From Crataegus laevigata (taxonomy: Eukaryota; Streptophyta; Magnoliopsida; Rosales; Rosaceae), in contig OY756947.1 in NCBI GenBank assembly GCA_963580275.1, positions 15,477,001-15,541,000 on the forward strand: 64,000 nucleotides of DNA. Reading direction: 5' to 3'. The translations under genes and the position numbers were made by a program. This document shows positions 31,311-43,329 of this stretch, piece by piece (position 1 is the stretch's first letter; the number at the start of each line of letters is the position of its first letter). The notes under the pieces were generated by a model that was not told where the DNA came from, made no database searches, and saw only the letters and a program-made list of their open reading frames with translations.

Positions 31311-33060
31311 AGCATAGCATGTTCAAACCTTTACCAATAACACAAGGGATAATGAAACTACTTGGATGTTTGCATATAGGTGGCAGCTTTCTTTGCAAAA
31401 CTGTAGAGACATTTTCATTTACATGTACCAGCTTCTTCTCCATAATCTGTTTCCTTGTTGTACAAAGCTTGTTAAAAAACTTAGCATACTTCGGGACTTG
31501 CTTTATTGCATCAAGAAGTGGGATATTAACTTGTACCTTCCTGAAGGTCTCTAAGATGTCTTTTTCACTTTCTTCTTTCTTGGATTGCATAAACCTGTGA
31601 GGAAAGGGTAATTTTGGTGGAATGGGGTTAGAACGAATTGAGTTGGGAACAACCTTACCTGAATTGGGTGGCATAGGGGCTTTAGAAGGTTTTGGCAAGG
31701 TTTGTTCCTTCCTTGTCGTGGCCTTGTCTTCCTCTTCTTCTTAGGGCAACAGTTGTTCATCCTATGTTGGCTTTGTTTGGACGTTTTTGGTTCAGTTCCA
31801 ACCTCCTTACCACTTCTCAAACTAATAGCATTAGCGGCTTCAAAGCCTATCATTGGATTGACAATGGTTGAACTAGGAAGTTTGCCTTGTTCTTTAAATT
31901 GTGTTATGAATTTGCTATCTGTCTAATTTGATTCTTCACGTCCCCATCTCTTTAGCATGGTTTTGTAAACCTTGAGTAAAAAAAGTTAGTGTTTGAAGAA
32001 TTTTATCATAATTTATTGACAAACATGAATTTGGTTGGGAGGGTTGTAGAGGAGGCTGTGGTGGTGCAAATGGGTTTTGATAGAGCCCTGGAGGTGGCTG
32101 TCTATATCCGTCTTGTTGTTGAGTTTGTTGAGGTTCCTTCCACTTCATATTTGGATGATCTCTCCAACTCGGATTGTAGGTGTTGGAAAACATGTCACTC
32201 CTTGGTTGATTTTGGCCTTTGTAACCCATGACATTGGAACTTTCTCATCCCCCATTCATTATTAATTGAGGACATTGATTAGTAGGTTGCCCTTGCATAA
32301 AGTACACTCCATATGCAGCTACACTTTGCAATTTGGACCCTTCTACAACATGTGATATAAGAGTAGAGAGATTAGCCATTTGAGATTGAAGTTCTGAAAT
32401 AGCGCTTACCTCATTGACTTGAGTTGGGCGTGCATGTTCTCTTTCTCCAACTCCTTCATATTGTTGTGCATTCAAGGCACGATTTGCTATTAAATTTTTT
32501 GCAGCAACTAGGGTTTTGTCAACTAAAGCACCTCCAATTGCAGCATCTAGCATTTGTCTCTCAAGTGGAAATAGTCCTTCATAGAAATATTGAATTAAAA
32601 GCTCCTCCTTCATTTGATGTTGTGGACAAGATGCAACTAAAGTCTTGAAACGCTCATAATACACTGGAAAGGATTCTTCTGGCCGTGTTGAATTCCACTA
32701 ATTCTCTTCCTCAAAAGAATGACTCTTGAAGTTGGGAAGAATTTCTCTAAAAATGCTTTCTTCATGCTTTCCCAAGAAGTGACGATTCCAGGTGCTAATT
32801 CGAAGAGCCAATCTTTAGCCTTTTCCAAAAGAGAGAATGGAAGGGCTTTCATCTTTAAAATATTCTCATCCACATTAACTGGTGTCATGCTCGAGCACAC
32901 TACTTCAAATTCCTTAAGATGCTTGTTCAGATCTTCCATGGACAACTCATGGTATTTAGGAATGTGATGCAGCAAACTAAACTTCAATTCAAACTCATCG
33001 GCTTTGCCTTGAACTATAGTAGGGTATTGAATGCAAAGGGGAACAACATTGTTCAATCCC
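31309..33060 (-). pseudogene. Athila gag, main part
   Basis: From the insertion point downwards: NNVVPLCIQYPTIVQGKADE, FELKFSLLHHIPKYHELS, KDWLFELAPGIVTSWESMKK and FLEKFFPTSRVILLRKRISG (capsid-like gag domain, 33056-32640). In another frame come YYERFKTLVASCPQHQMKEE and LIQYFYEGLFPLERQML (32664-32245), then PPPGLYQNPFAPPQPPLQPS (about 32050), AISLRSGKEVG (about 31820) and PLLDAIKQVPKYAKFFNKL (about 31500). At least four frames are used, so several indels have accumulated. Confidence 0.85.
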
Positions 33061-33061
33061 G

Positions 33062-34575
33062 TGTTGGAGGTATGCCCTGAAAGTCAATCTTTGGAAGAAA
33101 CATTTCAGGACATTAACTGTATGTATAGATAACTCTAAATACAGCAAAAGGCAAAGTCACTCATTAGGACTATCACAATATGCGATACAAGTCCAAAATA
33201 GTGAATCCATGGACAATGGATCGATGGAAGAAGTAATCTAATGATGTTAGACTGCAGAGACCTTCTTCACATAACCATAATGTTCAAAAGGTTCCTGGTC
33301 ATAGGATTGTCAGAGGCATACTGACAATACATAGAACAATACGTACTATGTCCCCTTCAAATGGGAAGGATGGAGAGTCTCATGCCATTTGTGTAGTGAC
33401 ACTAAGACACGTATGTAGGTGCTCATTAAAGGAATGAGTTCACTGAACACAATCGAAAAAGAGTACTTGCATGAAGGTCTACTCACATGTCAAGCAAGTA
33501 ACTCTATTGGTTGGAATGTGTAAGTAATCCTTTGACTTGAGACATCATAGTTGTCTTGAGGATACGTTGCTGATCATTTGATAATGAGACATGATCACAT
33601 CTCATCTTGGATGTGTTCTATGCATTGTTGGGTCGGTGATTTATTCTCAGAGGCATGTGAATGATCAACAAGGGATCTATAATCCTTGTTATGAGAGGAA
33701 GAATACTCTAAGATATGATTCGGGAATCTTTAGCCGAAGTATCGAGCGTAATGATGGAAGGCGTTCCTATACGACTCAATTGAATCATATAACTAAGTAT
33801 GATCACATTAAGGGTTTGACATTAAGTATCCATACCCTAGTAATGTGCTTGTGAGTATTGTATTAGAGAAGGATCGAATAACATTGTAATTCCAACTGAA
33901 TAGGTTCTCCGACAAAATTCTACATTAGCTTGGGTAGCCATGATATATGGTTAGATGTCACTCATGGCTTGTGGGTTTTTCTAGATGATTAAATATGTAG
34001 TCATCAAAGAAGAAGGAGAATTAAAAGTAAGTTTTAATTCACTAAGTGATTGGATAAATACTAATCAATTGGATTGATACCAATCACCTCACTGCCTCGC
34101 TAATTAGAACCTAAAACGATTGTACACCGATACACTCTTGTGGTGAGACAACTAAGGGATGATGGAATTAATTAATTGGATTAATTAAGTGCTATGATTA
34201 ATTAGAAAGTCTAAAGAAATCATAGACGCGATAGAAGATCGTTTTGGGCATAAAGAAAAGTTAGGGTTCATTCGGGCCCATCGGGCCAAAACCCATTGGG
34301 TTTTTATTCAAGCATAGGATGACTTGAAATAATAAAAGCCCAAAGCCCAAACAACACAAAGAGGGCTGGCCAAGGGAAAGAAAGAAAGAGAGAAAAAGAG
34401 TCAAAAAGTTGACTTGTTTCTTTGACATTTATAAAGGAAGTTTAATGGAAAAGTTTCATTAGGGTTTTGTGTGTTCTTTTCAAAAAAAAAAGAGAAAATA
34501 CAAGTCTCTTTCTCTCTCTACACACATAGTTGGCCACCAAGGGGAGGGAAAGCTAATCATCTCTCCTCCCTTTGG
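33062..34575 (+). repeat. 5' LTR of the gag-only copia element (3' part lost)
   Basis: Starts TGTTGGAGGTATGCCCTGAA. It matches the 3' LTR up to the CTAATCATCTCTCCTCC block near 34570, after which the two differ completely. The last part of this LTR and the primer site therefore appear replaced. It retains about 170-185 bp (about 33722-33893) that the 3' LTR lacks. Confidence 0.82.
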
Positions 34576-36246
34576 TTACCCCCCTCCTTTTATTCAAAAG
34601 GCCTATTGTAGGCTCTCATGCAATTTGAAAAGTTTTGTTTACTTTCTAGTATTTGCGGTTTGACCCCATACTTCCTATATTTGCATTTCGGCCCCACCTC
34701 TCTAGAGAACAAAAATATATTGATTTTAATTTTGTTTGTAGTTTAAACTCATCATACAATTATGCCCATATGTATTAAATCTAATTGATTATGTTGCATT
34801 CCAGTTAAATTATTTAATGTGATTAAGTAGTTAGAAAAATAGTTGACTATGGATTTGTGCCTTCAACAATAATTGAGCTACGAGTAAGGCTGCTAAATTC
34901 AAATTGTTTGAACCATGGGAATGTGTTTTAATTATCATTTCAATTGGACCACAACACGTTAGATGTTGATCTTTCTCTCCCTTTTAGTATATGTAATTTG
35001 TAGGAATTTGTACAAATCGGTTTGTAATTCTTATTACTTCTTTATCTCTTTCAATTAGTTGATTCCCTCTAGTACTAGACTAGAGTTTCTTTAACTATTG
35101 GTAAGGAGACATATTAAAAGGGGTTTTCATGAGATTAAAGATTTGTTAGGTCCAACGCCCTAATTAGCAATGAATGATTGTCTTTCGTTTCTAATGGCTC
35201 GATGTTTTTTAATTGGATTGAAAACACGTAATTAAAACGATACAATCTTCCCTAGATCTTATTCAACAATGTTGGCTCGTTGTTGAATCAACCTGATAAG
35301 TCCATAGTCATCCAAAGAGCCTAAGATAACTATAAAGTCCAAATTCAAAAGGAATGCAAACTTCTCTTAGTAGTAGTAAATACTTCCAATATTTTGAAAC
35401 ATTGTTTTGATATTGATTTGTTTTGCAAAAACGAATAGTGGGAGTATCATACGCTAGCTAAACTAAAATGAACTCAATTAGTAGCTATATATATCTCCAA
35501 TATTTTGAAAACTTATTTTTGATATTAATTTGGTTTGCGAAAACGAAGAGTGAAGATATCATATGCCACTAATTTCATTTACTTTGGACTAAATAGTTGT
35601 AATAGGACACAATTTATTGTAATATGATTAAATAAATAAAATGATGAGACCTTAAATTCCCTCAACCAACATCCAATATTAAGTTGAAAGCGGAAGGTGC
35701 TTTGAACACTTCTTCGTGGCCTTCCACCATCGTAGGCTCCAATCATTTATGACTCATACACCGGCTTCACCCTATCATGGGGGAGTTCAAAGTATGTGCT
35801 TATACTTAAGAAGAGTCTACTTCAACATTTGATGTGGTGAAGGTAGGCAACAAATATGGTCAACATCATATCATTGTGAGACCATATTTGGACCCCTATC
35901 CAAACCGGCATGATGGGTCAAAACTTAACTAAGAGAAATAGTGCCAACATCATATCATTGTGAGGCATTGTTCTCTAGAGGCCAAATAAATGGGTAATCA
36001 CAAGAGGTTATTGTGAATGGGTAACTCTACCCTCTCATTATTATTTTTGCTAGCCAACATCATATCATTGTGAGGTGGGCTTGGTAATAGTGAGCCTCCC
36101 ATAACCCGCTAGGAGCTTTCTTTGAAATCTCCTGGATTCCATCTTGAGGGATATGGGATTTGCTAAAAATAGGGGTTGGTGTCATTCGGTTTAAAGACCT
36201 AAATCGTTTGACTTAATCAACAATCTAACTAATTTATTTTATTGTT
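34576..36246 (+). other. Leader region of the gag-only copia element, with direct repeats
   Basis: No protein. Two direct repeats of about 70 bp (TCCAATATTTTGAAA through GTTTTGC/TTTGCG-AAAACGAA) lie at 35383-35450 and 35494-35562. Three exact copies of CAACATCATATCATTGTGAG start at 35861, 35945 and 36055. Confidence 0.7.
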
Positions 36247-37127
36247 ATGTATTTAGATATGGTTGGAAGCACACTATCAAAGATACTCGACAAGCATTGC
36301 CTTGAGGGGCACAATTTCCCATCATGGTACCGTAATGTCAAGATTCTCCTAACCTTGGAGAAAGTTGTTTACGTACTAGACAAGGCTCCACCTCACATAC
36401 CTCTTGGCCCTGAGGCCACTGAGGATGAACGTGCTAAGTATGAAAAGCACGTTGAGGATGATACACCAACCAAGTGCTATCTGTTAGCTTCCATGAATGA
36501 GGAGTTGCAGAGACATCATGAGGGTATGGACAGTGCATCCTCCATTATACTCCATCTTACGGAGTTATATGGTGAAGGGACGCGCAACCGTCACTTCTAG
36601 TCAGTGAACTTGTGAAGACCAAAATGGTCAAGGGAGCACCAGTACATTAACATGTACTGAAGATAATTGGACTCATTGAACAATTGGAGAACCTAGGTAC
36701 TCCACTTGACAGGGAATTGGCCCAGGACTTCATCTTGGCTTCTCTTTCTGATTCGTTATCGCAGTTCTTTATGAACTACAATATGAACAAGATGGATAGC
36801 ACTCTCTTTGAGTTACTGAACATGTTAGTAACTACTGAGAAGACTATGAAGAAAGAGAACGTTGTGGGGACTTCTGCAGTAACCTACAACAAGCCGTCCA
36901 CTTCCAAGGCCAAGCCGAAAGGCAAAGGCAAAGGAAAGGAGAAGAAGTCATCCACTCCTAAGGCCCAAGGAGGAGTGAAGAAGAAAAAGGCAAAGGAGCC
37001 CAAGGGGATCTACCACCACTATGGAAAGGACGGGCATTGGAAGAGGAATTGCAGGTTATACCTTGCATCTCTGAGGGACAATCCACAATGTATGGTTTTT
37101 GTTCTTATCTTCAATTCTAAATGTTAG
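36247..37127 (+). pseudogene. Copia gag with degenerate zinc knuckle
   Basis: The first frame (117 codons) has HCLEGHNFPSWYRNVKILLT, HIPLGPEATEDERAKYEKHV and LASMNEELQRHHEGMDSA, the UBN2-like gag domain. A TAG at 36598-36600 and a frameshift lead to the second frame (147 codons from 36684): LGTPLDRELAQDFILASLSD, MNKMDSTLFELLNML, a Lys-rich linker, then YHHYGKDGHWKRNC. The last should be a CCHC knuckle, but the first two Cys are Tyr (CxHCGKDGHWKRNC in intact relatives). Gag binds and packages RNA, and loss of both Cys would prevent zinc binding. Confidence 0.82.
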
Positions 37128-39824
37128 ATCTTCTAATCTTTATATTTGATATAAAATGCTAATCACTTATGCAAATGTATGTAGGTGAAGGAGCTAAATA
37201 GAAGATGGACGGGCAAAGAAAAATGGAGTGAAGAGCTCGGCCCATATTCTTTTTGCTAACTACTTAGGAAGTTTGTTAGGCACTTAAAAGACATTCTTTA
37301 AAACTTTCTTATTTTGCTAAGAACTTATTATGTGGCTTCATATGATGGAAGACCCACTTTTGGTGCCTATATGAAGGTATATAATTAGTCTCTAATGTAA
37401 GAGCTAATTCTTTTGTATCAAACATTGTGAATGTTTAACTTATCATATCAATGTAATGTGATGAATACCTTCTATTATATTTGTTCCTTAAAGTAGTTTT
37501 TTGAATTGAATAAAGTCTTGTTGTATTCTAGTTGAAATACAAAGAAATGTACCACTTACATAAACGTGATATCCAAACTTTGGATGTATCAATTAAGGAT
37601 AGATCTCACATATTGGCCATAGATGGATACAATGAATCTTTAGATTTGGTTCCAATTGCCTACATATGAGTTCTATATGAATTGAGAAAGTTTAGAGATT
37701 CCTTTCTTGAAAAAAAAGGAAGATCACATTATAATGAAGTGAATAATACATAAGAAAAACGTTTCTTATACGGTTACCACTTAAACACAAATAACCAAGA
37801 TCACTCTTGGTTCAACTAGTAGTTTTGAACAACTAATTGGATACTCTTAAACTATTTTAAGAAATGTCAAATGTGTATTAGTAGTAATCAAACCGAGAAT
37901 GAAGTGTCTAAATCTATAAAGGGTTTAAAGACCTTAGTCACTTAATAACAAGACATCAACTTAGTGAAGTTGGAACAATGAGCTTAAAAGCTTTGAAGCT
38001 ACTCCACAATGCCCTCTACCCGTATACTTTAGAAATATACACTTTGAATGAATAATGCGATTCGTCTTTAAAGTAATGAAAAATAGTGGGAGGTGAGAAA
38101 AAGGATATAAACTTGAATATGATTGGTTTATAGTTGTCTAAAATTAATAGTACAATACTATTCTTAATGAGCTTATAACTTTAATTGTTAAAGGTCTCAA
38201 GCTCTTCAAAGCGTTAAAAGTTCTATGTTGTGTAACATTCTAAGAATGAATTATGAATGTTGGTTTCACCAACCTAGCATAAAAATGTTTGCATGTTGGG
38301 AGTTGTCCATTATTCTCTTTTATGAGAAAAGGCTGAGAACAAAGCAAATGGACAAATTTGATGAAACAAAAGGGAATAGTTTCAAAATGAGTCACAACAT
38401 ATTGTTTAACAAACAAGACAATCTGATTTCAGCACCTCATGTAACTATAATGCTTTATGTAGTTTTGATGAAGAATTGAATCAACCATCTAGAACGTATG
38501 GTTGAATTTCTATATCCTTGGATGGATCTATGATTCCACTAAGGATTTGGATAATTTTTATATGACTACTCTAAAAGTCTTAGTATGACTAAATCTTAAA
38601 GTATGGTGTTTGACACCATATGTTTTGAATGAAAGGACTTGACAAAACAAGTCACACATTTGGTATTGGATCTAAATCTAGTTTTAATCCAATATTGATG
38701 AATCCCTTGAGAAGGATTCCTTTGTGTGTGTTCATTTAAACAACTTGTATTAGCTAGAATTATTAACTGCCTTAAATCATTTGAATCATTAACAATAAGA
38801 TAATGGATCTGAAAGATTGTCAATAGATCCAAGACAAGTTAGTGGGAGCTATATTCATTCAAATCAAGAAAATATAAATGTTAAGTTTTTCTTAAAGTTT
38901 CGAATGACTACTTAGTTACAACAAGGTCAGTGGGAATGATGTCATACTTTTGAGCAACATGTAATGAATGAAGTCTATTTGATAGACTTAATGAAAAACA
39001 AATGTTACCCAAAATGACAAATTGTGACACAGTCAATTTTGAAGTAAGGACTTGAAATAAACTTGATGATACGGCAAGGCTGTCTCAAGAAAGTTATATA
39101 AGGAAAAAGGAATCTCAAACGTTAAAGATTTGAGAAAGTACTTCTATATATGATAGAATAGCTGCTTTCATAGCCCTTATAAAGAATGAGTCACAAAATC
39201 ACAAAAGGGACACATATATGGACTTATGAGATGATATCCAAAGGTGAATAACCATCAAGGTTGTCACTTTAGGATATTGCTATAGCCCAGTATCAGAACC
39301 GTAGCAACTGATTGAGTATTATTACCTTTGAGAAAGGAATATCAGAGTGAGACTCTGGAAGCGTGCATTCACTTAGGTTATAAACCAAAGTGACAAAAAC
39401 CCATTTTAAAAAATGGAACTTCATGATGGATGAAGTACTAATCATATGAATATGTTGTTAGTATGGTACTACAATGGTCTCAAGGTTGGAGCAAAGTTTG
39501 TATAAAGTATACAAACGAAATATATGGCGATATATATTAAAGTTTTAGAAACTGCTTCAAAAGGTGTTTTGAATAGACGGGGTTCACTAAGAACCAATGA
39601 TTGAATCCAAACCATAAGGTCACTAGTAGGATACTGCGACGTAATGGGGCTATAGCTCAAGCCATCGAATCAAGGTCTCATCAACTTATTTGAAGACAAG
39701 AAAGAAACATTTAATAAGTACATCCCTTTTAAGTTAAAAGGATTAATACATAACCTAGTTAACCTACGAGCTCAAGTTCACTTGACTAGCATCTATGAGA
39801 TGCACTAGTGAGTCACTTTAGTGC
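37128..39824 (+). other. Interior of the gag-only copia element without pol
   Basis: A+T-rich, no frame over 90 codons, no DSGA, integrase or YVDD motif. The last 250 bp (about 39570-39720: CACTAGTAGGATACTGCGAC, then CAAGCCATCGAATCAAGGTC) are faintly like the RNase H end of copia pol, which would suggest decay rather than absence. Confidence 0.55.
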
Positions 39825-39834
39825 AAGTGGGAGA
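39825..39834 (+). other. Polypurine tract
   Basis: AAGTGGGAGA immediately before TTGTTGGAGG of the 3' LTR, a standard copia arrangement. Confidence 0.8.
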
Positions 39835-39835
39835 T

Positions 39836-41560
39836 TGTTGGAGGTATACCCTGAAAGTCAATCTTTGGATGAAACATTTCAGGACATTAACTGTATGTAT
39901 AGATAACTCTAAATACAGCAAAAGGCAAAGTCACTCATTAGGACTATCACAATATGCGATACAAGTCCAAAATAGTGAATCCATGGACAATGGATCGATG
40001 GAAGAAGTATCGATGGAAGAAGTAATCTAATGATGTTAGACTGCAGAGACCTTCTTCACATAACCATAATGTTCAAAAGGTTCCTGGTCATAGGATTGTC
40101 AGAGGGATACTGACAATACATAGACCAGTACGTACTATGTCCCCTTCAAATGGGAATGATAGAGAGTCTCATGTCATTCGTGTAGTAACACTAAGACAAG
40201 TATGTAGGTACTCATTAAGGGAATGAGTTCACCGAACACAATCGAAAGAGAGTACTTGCATGAAGGTCTACTCACATGTCAAGCAAGTAACTCTACTGGT
40301 TGGAATGTGTAAGTAATCCTTTGACTTGAGACATCATAGTTGTCTTGAGGATACGTTGTTGATCATTTGATAATGAGACATGATCACATCTCATCTTGGA
40401 TGTGTTCTATGAATTGTTGGGGTCGGTGATTTATTCTCAGAGGCATGTGAATGATCAACAAGGGATCTCTAATCCTTGTTACGAGAGGAAGAATACTCTA
40501 AGATATGATTCCAACTGAATAGGTTATCCGACAAAATTCTACATTAGCTTGGGTAGCCATGATATATGGTTAGATGTCACTCATGGCTTGTGGGTTCTTC
40601 TAGATGATTAAATATGTAGTCATCAAAGAAGAAGGACAATTAAAAGTAAGTTTTAATTCACTAAGTGATTGGATAAATACTAATCAATTGGATTGATACC
40701 AATCACCTCACTGCCTCGCTAATTAGAACCTAAAATGATTGTACACCGATACACTCTTGTGGTGAGACAACTAAGGGATGATGGAATTAGTTAATTGGAT
40801 TAATTAAGTGTTTTGATTAATTAGAAAGTCTAAAGAAACCATAGAGGCGATAAAAGATTGTTTTGGGCATAAAGAAAAGTTAGGGTTCATTCGGGCCCAA
40901 ACCCATTGGGCTTTTATTCAAGCATAGGATGACTTAAAATAATAAAAGCCCAAAACCCAAACAACACAAAGAGGGCCGGCCAAGGGAAAGAAAGAAAAAG
41001 AGAAAAAGAGTCAAAAAGTTGACTTGTTTCTTTGACATTTATAAAGGAAGTTTAATGGAAAAGTTTCATTAGGGTTTTGTGTGTTCTTTTCAACAAAAAA
41101 GAAAATACAAGTCGCTCTCTCTCTCTCTCTCTGTCTACACACATAGCCGGCCACCAAGGGGAGGGAAAGCTAATCATCTCTCCTCCTTTTGGTTATTCCA
41201 TCATCCATCTCACTACACTAGTGTGTGTGGATCTTTAGAGGTCTTCTACCTTGGGGACTAGAGGAGAATCAAAGGAGCTCAAATCTAACAAGGTGGAGGA
41301 ATCAAGGAGGGAGGCTAGACTCAAGGAGTTCCAAGAACAAAGAGTTTGGAGGTGGTCCATCCTTGGTCTAAAATCTAGATCAACAGGTATAAAAACTAAA
41401 CCTTCACTTTGTTCTTCATTATTTTGTTTGATGCATCAACTATGAACCTATGCTTCTTGAAGGGGATTTGCATGACTATAGCTTTGATAATATGTGATAA
41501 TATGCTTCCGTTGCTTATGTATATAAATTTAGAATTGTATATGCATGCTAGTCACTAGAA
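39836..41560 (+). repeat. 3' LTR of the gag-only copia element
   Basis: Starts TGTTGGAGGTATACCCTGAA. It lacks the about 33722-33893 segment of the 5' LTR; the join at TATGATTCCAACTG suggests loss between short GATTC/ATTCC repeats. It has an extra ATCGATGGAAGAAGT duplication at about 40002-40024. It continues about 390 bp beyond the part shared with the 5' LTR. It ends near CACTAGAA without a canonical CA, so the end is placed by the ATCCC duplication. Confidence 0.8.
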
Positions 41561-41803
41561 ATCCCACATAAATCTCATTATGTCCCTTCATATCGAGGCT
41601 GAAAGTTCCTTGATTGTTCGATTGTCAACAGCCATGTCATGTTCCTCTTCCTATTCCATTTCAGTTTCAACTTCAAATTCATATTTGGAACCAGAACTAG
41701 GTGGATTAAAGTCTGGCTGTTTTCTCTTCTTTCTCAACGTTCGTTCAAAATCGTCGTCAAATTCTAATATATTCTCACGAACAGGTTGAGAAATTTTTGT
41801 CAT
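41561..41803 (-). pseudogene. Athila gag N-terminus, separated by the copia insertion
   Basis: The ATG at 41803 opens MTKISQPVRENILEFDDDFE, then RTLRKKRKQPDFNPPSSGSK, with stops after EVETEME and after LSASI. The DNA at its lower end (TTATGTGGGATT on the - strand) continues directly, on the far side of the copia element, as GGGATTGAACAATGTTGTTC at 33060. This shows that both parts were one gag gene. Confidence 0.85.
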
Positions 41804-41897
41804 AAATTAGTACCTAAAACAAAAGAAAACAAAACAAAATTAGAAACAAAAGAAAAGACACAAACAGCGACAAAGGGGAAGATTAGCAATTTCGCTA

Positions 41898-41915
41898 ATC
41901 CCCGATAACGGCGCC
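41898..41915 (-). other. Athila primer-binding site (Asp-tRNA type)
   Basis: TGGCGCCGTTATCGGGGA on the - strand, six bases inside the LTR. The usual Athila form is TGGCGCCGTTGCCGGGGA, complementary to Asp tRNA, so one or two bases differ here. Confidence 0.85.
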
Positions 41916-41921
41916 AAAATT

Positions 41922-43329
41922 TGATGTGGTAGAAACTAACACACAAGTTAAACCCTATTAATTATGCAATCGTAGTACAAGTAAGTAGGGATCGTTCTAT
42001 TCCAGGGATTAGAAGGGATGCTAATCAACACAATTAAATTTACAAAAATGAAAACTAAGTTAAACTAACAACAAAACACTGATTAGGGGGATTTTGGACG
42101 AATTTAATTAAAACAAAAGTAAATGGTAGCACTTAAATTAAGTTGTGAATGAAATATGGATGAAATGATAGCTAAAGGATTCTTCTCCACACATGAATCA
42201 TATGCATACAAATCGATTTTTAGTTATTCTTCCTATAAACCATGAATGACAATGCCCCAAATTAACTGTGAACAACACTAATTAACTCTCAGATTTTCCT
42301 AAGTTCATTGAATTGGACTCAACAACGCAACCAAATTATTCTTCTCAAGTTCCCTAACTATGAAAACCATGATAGAGCTACATCTCAAGGATCATTAAGT
42401 TATGTGAAAATCATAAGCATTTAAAAAGCATTCGTAACTATGAAACGCATGATACTCCTGCCAATAATTTACTTAACTTAATCATGACTAGTGACTTTTA
42501 CTACTTACAAATATAAGTTCATAACGATTAAGTGAAATTCCCTTATATTCTAGCACCAAATCCCTGGATGCAAACCAAGTATGCATCCTTAATAAACATA
42601 CAAGAATAAGTTTTTTATAAAGTAGATAAGTAAATTGCATTTATGTTTTATGAAACAATAACTAGATGTAATCAATTTATATAGAACATATGATCATGGC
42701 TTTGAATTCACCTCTAGCTAAAAGGAAATTTAGTTACACATGTTCATCATAATTGAAAGGAAATCTAAAATAAACATTGAAACTTCAAATAAAGAGAGAA
42801 AGAACTCTGAAAATTCTAGCAACTTCAATGGACAATGGTAAGCCCAGCACCCCTAAAACATTGCAGGACACTTCATATATATAGGGCATGGCTAAATCCA
42901 AGGAGGAAGGGGATTAGGCATTTTGAATTATTTTAGGACTCTAAGAAACAGGTAAAGAGTGTTGGAATGTGATTCGGATTCTTTCTTGCAGCTAGAGATA
43001 AGATAAGATAAGGTATGATAAGATATGATAAGATAACGTTTCTCACCAACTAAGATTCCTCTTTTTTGTGTAATTCCTTGGGTTTCCAAGTCTCAATTTT
43101 AAATTCTCCAGATTTTAGCACATGTTTAACACCTTTTAAACACCAAAAACATCCAGCCTATATGATATCCAATTCAAGTCCAAAACTGCTCCATTTGACT
43201 ATTTATTGTCATCTTTACCAACTGGACCTACAATAATATGAAATAACTTAAATTACTATAATAAATGAAAATTAACTAAGTAAATGCTAAGAAGTAAGAT
43301 ATCAAAGTCGCATAAATATGCTCTTATCA
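41922..43329 (-). repeat. Athila-type 5' LTR
   Basis: On the - strand it begins TGATAAGAGCATATTTATGC and ends CTACCACATCA, 1,408 bp. It is inserted in the gag leader of Tat-like copy C. No matching 3' LTR lies in the window. Confidence 0.8.

Larger units (their letters stand above)
33062..41560 (+). mobile_element. Gag-only copia element inserted in Athila gag
   Basis: The 5' LTR (from 33062) and 3' LTR (39836-41560) share long identical runs, including both ends of a GGTATGCCCTGAAAGTCAAT-type start. The interior holds a copia gag (36247-37127) and a purine tract before the 3' LTR, but 2.7 kb between gag and the purine tract has no protease, integrase or RT frame. ATCCC is present on both sides (33056-33060 and 41561-41565), consistent with a 5-bp target duplication. 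The structure resembles the gag-only non-autonomous class called TR-GAG. A decayed autonomous element is the alternative. Confidence 0.78.
30266..43329 (-). mobile_element. Athila-type gypsy element, split by a copia insertion
   Basis: Reading the - strand from 43329: 5' LTR (43329-41922), Asp-tRNA-type primer site, start of gag (41803-41561), interruption by the copia element (41560-33061), rest of gag, protease, the first part of RT, then a direct jump to 3' non-coding sequence (about 30520 and below). Most of RT, all RNase H and integrase, and the 3' LTR are missing. The primer site and gag type fit the Athila group (established family features), while the exact lineage is inference. Confidence 0.82.
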
